This document shows positions 60,252-64,000 of a stretch of 64,000 nucleotides of DNA, one piece after another. The DNA is from Colocasia esculenta (Eukaryota; Streptophyta; Magnoliopsida; Alismatales; Araceae): assembly GCA_014218235.1 (NCBI GenBank), contig CM024759.1:10308712-10372711 (forward strand), read 5' to 3'. The notes beneath the pieces were generated by a model, which made no database searches, had not been told where the DNA came from, and worked only from the letters and a program-made list of their open reading frames with translations. Made by a program: the position numbers and the translations under genes. How positions within the stretch are numbered: position 1 is the first letter of the stretch; the number at the start of each line of letters is the position of its first letter.

Positions 60252-60332
<81 letters not shown>
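60252..60332. repeat. (GA)n microsatellite
   Basis: About 80 bases of uninterrupted GA. It lies between the TATA box and the minus-strand ORF region, so it would be in the leader of that transcript. The Arg-Glu or Leu-Ser frames through it are artefacts. Confidence 0.95.
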
Positions 60333-60335
<3 letters not shown>

Positions 60336-60569
60336 ACTAGAAAAGAACACATACCTGTGCATCGAGCTTGGAGCTTATATGGCTTGAGACAAAAGTGAGG
60401 CATTGTAGGTCCTCATAGGCAGTCATGGCGAACCGGGGACCACCATAGGGGGGTTGGTCGGCTTGGGAAGAGCCAAGAAATCTCTTCACGGCTTAGAGAG
60501 AAAGAGAGAGAAAAAACAAAAGACGTTGAAGAGAGAGAAGGTGAGCTACGAATTTGAGCCCTCCACCCC

Positions 60570-60577
60570 TATTTATA
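60570..60577 (-). promoter_or_regulatory. TATA box for the minus-strand ORF region
   Basis: Minus strand reads GCTCTATAAATAGGGGTGG, a strong plant TATA box, upstream of the 60182-58980 frames and near GA-rich leader sequence. Activity is inferred. Confidence 0.5.
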
Positions 60578-60599
60578 GAGCTCAAGGTGGGTGATAATC

Positions 60600-61563
60600 C
60601 CACTCTAATTTGTGTCTAGGTAGCATTAGGATAGAGTTTAGGAGTCCTATTAGTGTTGGAATTGGCCTTAGGATACAGATAAGGGTTGGATTCGAGGTCC
60701 AGCACACAGAGTAGTGTCGTGACACCTCGATGCGACGCGACTAGGTCGCGACCCTCAGAGGTGTCGCGACATTGTCGTAACCCCTAGAGGCACTGCGATA
60801 AGGCATATTGTGTCTTTCTATAATTGTGTCTGTTTATCTAGGCTCTGCTTGTGTTGATGTCTTATTTGTTCATATTTCCTTTGCTTTTAGTCAATTGTCA
60901 TTTGTTTATTTGTCAAAAAATCAAAAAATAAATCAAAATCAAAATCACAAAAAATGGAGCTTCACAGGTAAGTATCAGGTATGATTTCTCTATCCCTATC
61001 TCTTGCATTACTATATGTTAGCTTATTATATCATTTCAAGAACTGGCTGGTTCTCGATGTGCTCTGATATCTCAGTTCCCCTTCACCAGAAACAGTGATA
61101 ATCTAGGTGCACATTGTTAATCGCTAGATAGGCTGTTGAGTTGGATAAGTTTAGGGATGATGTATTTTGTCTTGCACCGAGGTTACAAGAAGATTCTCGA
61201 CATATTCTTGTTTGGCTTAGCAATATTATCCTTGATCAATTTTCTCCTTTCCTTGCATTTTATTTTATGATTTCCTTTTTCTTTTAGCTTAGCATGCATC
61301 ATGTAGGTCTTTAAGCTATCACCACTCATCCTTGGCTGACAAAGGGTTCTTGACAAATGCGCAACTATTCTTCATGTTCAGAACTAGAAATTCCAAATTC
61401 CACTCTGAATCAGAAAGTTTGCCTCCGAGCACGTTGCTCTTTCCAGATTGTCAAGTATTTCCCTATCTGGATTTCTATCCAATTTTTATCCAAATTCCTT
61501 TTGATCCATTTTGGTTGCGAACTGCTCCCAGGTTTTGAGTCAATGTTACCTGCCTGGCATGCA
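60600..61563. other. Non-coding repeat DNA with GCGAC word cluster
   Basis: A cluster of CGCGAC/GTCGCG words lies at 60715-60800 (for example GACGCGACTAGGTCGCGACC). The remainder is AT-rich with no supported gene; short plus frames at 61332-61605 look random. Confidence 0.4.
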
Positions 61564-63555
61564 TGTAAGACCCGGCCCTCTCGAGCCTATAGCCCTGTCC
61601 TCTAGGTCGCCAGGGATGTTAAAAATGTCACACCAAATGAGCTAGTCGCGACATGCTTTTGGTCGTGGCACACCTAGCCGTCGCATTCTAGTTGCAACAG
61701 GGGTGGGCATCGCGCTCTTATCGCGACGACTGAAGGCGACGCGACTTCGTTCTGACCATTCTAACCGCTGTCCTTTCTGTCAGAACGGCCTTGTCGGGTG
61801 TCAGGCGCATACAGTGTTGACGCGACCTGGCAGTCCGTCACGTTAAGGTTTTCCCGATCTTCGAGGTTTGACCATTTTTGGTGTCGCGCCGGGGTAGGCG
61901 GTTGCGACAAGGTCGCAACCTGCAGGGCAGTCGCAATAGGGTTGTTGTCACACCGGCCCGACCTGTCACCCTTTCCCCCTCTCTCCTTCCTTTTCTTTTT
62001 TCTTCTTCTTCCTTCTTCCTTCCCTGAGCCCTCTTGCTTCTTCCGGCTTGCTCGTGGTTCTCGTGGCAGGGAGGTGACGTCTCCTTGGTGTAGGCGACGT
62101 TCGTATGGTGCTAGGAGGAGGTGGTCATTTCGACGTGAAGGCCCCAACGGGTCGACTCTACTCATTGAGGTAGGGACCCCTCTTTCCCTCTCGTTCAAGC
62201 TTGCTCCCCTTCCCCTTGAGATCCTTGTTTCTCTGTGGTTTTGGGGATTATGGGGTGTGAGGTTCATGCTTGTGGTGAGTGAGGTTTCCTTCGAGTGTAG
62301 ATTTCCTTGTAATGCATGCTTGTGGGGTTTGAGGGTGGTTTTCCTTATTTAGAAGCTTTCCTACATGTTTCCCATGCTCCCCTCCCATTGTGGAATGCAT
62401 TTGTACCAGTTTTGGGGTGGTCTCTTGGAGGACTGTATCGGGGCCACACTCGACTGAGATCACGAGCAGCCTATGGGTCACGATGTTGTCGTGATGCATG
62501 TGCCGACCGCGACAGCTTTGGCTGTCACGGTGGACATGGGCACCACAACATCATCGCGAGGACCAAGGGCATCGCAACATGGTCACGGCTAGCCTTGGCG
62601 TTGCAACAGTGTCGCGATGGCCAGAGGCGTCGTGATAGTATCAGATTTAGGTAAGTACTCGCGGAGTCCCGTTTTTCGTGCAGTCTTCGTCATTTCCAAT
62701 TCTTTCTGTACTAGTGGCACCAGTGCTAGTTTCCTAGTACGGTCCTACACCAGTCATTCGCCTGGTGCTCGGCACCTGAGGGCTTGTCCCGTGAGAGAGG
62801 TTGTTACCATTTACCTGGGACCCCCATCCTCGTGCGCCTTAGAGGGAGCATTCGGGGTGACGAGCATACTCGAGTCACGGACTCTGGAGTAGTGGGGAAA
62901 ACGGTGGTTAGGACAGCGGTGTCGAGTCATTTGTAGAGCTCTCTTGGTTGGTCTGGGACATCGAGGATGGCCGAAGTTCTACCTAGTGTAGGCCAACCAG
63001 TCCTTTTTCTCACTGCCTCACTCTTTGTGGCCCCGGAAACACCTAGAGAGGCCAGGCGTGGGACCGTAGTCCAGACAGACTACGACGGTCACTGTTGTGT
63101 TAATTACTTTGTGTTCCTGCCCCCACTCTGATGAGACATGGAGGTTTGGACCTGGTTCGAGGGTAAGACGTCAGTGGATGCTCCAGACCGGTTGACTAGT
63201 GGTAACGGTTTCCGTAGCTAGTGTCGCTTGTCCAGGCAGGGGTTCCCCCTGCCTGTGTTTACAGCCGTGTGGTGGTCACGACGTGCAAGTAATACGGAGT
63301 TTCTGACTGTGGTGTCCTTCCGTATCGTTGCTAGTTAGTTAGCTTTGTTTCAGCGCTTTCCTGTGTAGGTTAGAATATATAGAACTACTGTCATTTAATT
63401 TGTTCATATATATTCTTTCCCACCTGTTAGAGCCAGTAGGAGATTGGTAGTCCCTACTGAGCTTCTGTTGTGAAGCTCATCCCTTCCTTTTCCAGGTGAG
63501 ACTTCTCAGCAGTGGCCGGGTGCGCATCGGGCGGAGGAGATGGGGAGGTGGTTGT
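61564..63555 (+). mobile_element. Diverged relative of the 47-kb LTR
   Basis: Starts TGTAAGACCCGG and parallels 47146-49260 in order: GCGAC-word cluster (61640-61950), CT-rich block (61975-62020), CCCCAACGGGTCGACTC (62142), a TTCCTAGTACGGTCCTACACC block (62731) and the GTTAGAGCCAGTAGGAGATTGG block (63426). It is too different from the 47-kb LTR to be its pair from one recent insertion. Homology fades near 63555. The 184-codon frame at 61798-62352 crosses regulatory-type LTR DNA and is probably not a gene. Confidence 0.6.
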
Positions 63556-64000
63556 CAGCTTCAGAAAGGTGCGCCAAAACACCAGACACCGGCTCTGCCG
63601 CACGGGAAGTAAAAACCACAACAACTCCCTGGCACGCAAGAGCACAGTACGCTTTCTCCATCGCACCCGATAGAGAGGCCAAATACTGAAAAGATGGTAT
63701 GCAAAAAGCCTTCAAGGCACAAGCCGAGGCGCACACCATAACGATACTCGCATGGGCACACCTAGCAAGAAACGTACGGTAAAACTGAACACCACAATGC
63801 CACGACCATTCACCATGGTCGCGACACGCACACACGACTCCTATGAAACCATCGGAGTCGGCGACACAAGCGGAAACAACCCTCGACACACCTATCGAGG
63901 TCATGCAACAAATAGGTGAGAACAAAATCTCACTATACACACGACTACCTCATACCTCCACAAGGTCGAGAGCCGACAAGCCAAAACCTTCCGGACCCCG
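63556..64000. other. Unassigned sequence at window end
   Basis: CA-rich plus strand; minus frames to 144 codons (63940-63506) have no recognised domain. ATGGTCGCGACACG at 63817 repeats the GCGAC word theme. Confidence 0.3.

Noticed and set aside
60171..60403. Open frames of Arg-Glu or Leu-Ser repeats
   Set aside because: Same artefact over the second GA microsatellite.
61798..62352. 184-codon plus-strand frame as a gene
   Set aside because: It lies in LTR sequence homologous to 47146-49610, where the equivalent frame is not conserved, and it crosses a CT-rich low-complexity block.
63506..63940. 144-codon minus-strand frame as a gene
   Set aside because: No recognisable domain and repeat-like surroundings; the window ends before context can be judged.

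Overview
This is a repeat-dominated stretch of a plant nuclear genome. The one convincing host gene is a lysine/histidine-type amino acid transporter (LHT, AAAP family), with six GT-AG exons at 24451-26747 and a 439-residue product. Its GC-rich exons lie in AT-rich surroundings, as is common in monocots, so I lean towards a monocot with a large, transposon-rich genome. The species cannot be named from this sequence.

Layout. 1-983 is the end of a CACTA transposon with a CpG-rich interior and a long GA tract. 1030-10415 is nested long-LTR sequence from at least two repeat families (called R1 and R2 here), partly in inverted copies. 10423-11018 is a complete Cassandra element, a mini LTR retrotransposon whose LTRs carry 5S rRNA-derived sequence. 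11889-14080 is a decayed Ty3/gypsy gag-protease region of Tat type. 14340-14512 is a foldback MITE. 14892-15975 is a poly(A)-tailed retroposed insertion with a 14-bp target duplication. 18780-19203 is a promoter, leader and first coding exon that look like the start of a second LHT transcript. The 5.2 kb between that exon and the LHT gene holds microsatellites, a TRIM, two Helitrons in direct contact and two related MITEs.

Right of the gene: 28320-30620 is a dead LINE with reverse transcriptase, zf-RVT and RNase H remnants. 31330-32337 is an unknown minus-strand ORF split by a hAT MITE with a perfect 8-bp target duplication. 34085-35078 is a minus-strand Cassandra array of three LTRs inside a single target duplication. 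35330-40260 is a further R1-like LTR region followed by a 40-bp tandem repeat with hairpin-forming arms. 40689-42290 holds CACTA-type ends. 42300-44310 is an inverted R2 copy. 46560-47140 is a Tat-type RNase H remnant, cut by a 2.46-kb LTR with gag (47146-50690). 50709-58740 has two inverted copies of an Ogre/Tat-like gypsy element. 58980-60600 is an unidentified minus-strand ORF region with a TATA box. 61564-63555 is a diverged copy of the 47-kb LTR.

Function: apart from the transporter, almost everything recognisable is transposon-derived, and nearly all the coding remnants are broken. Several in-frame stops fit CAG-to-TAG or TGG-to-TAG change, as expected from deamination of methylated cytosine. 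The most unusual structures are the three-LTR Cassandra array, the possible alternative first exon of LHT, and clusters of short inverted GCGAC/GTCGC words in LTRs of different families. No searches could be run, so family names rest on termini, motifs and target duplications read by eye.
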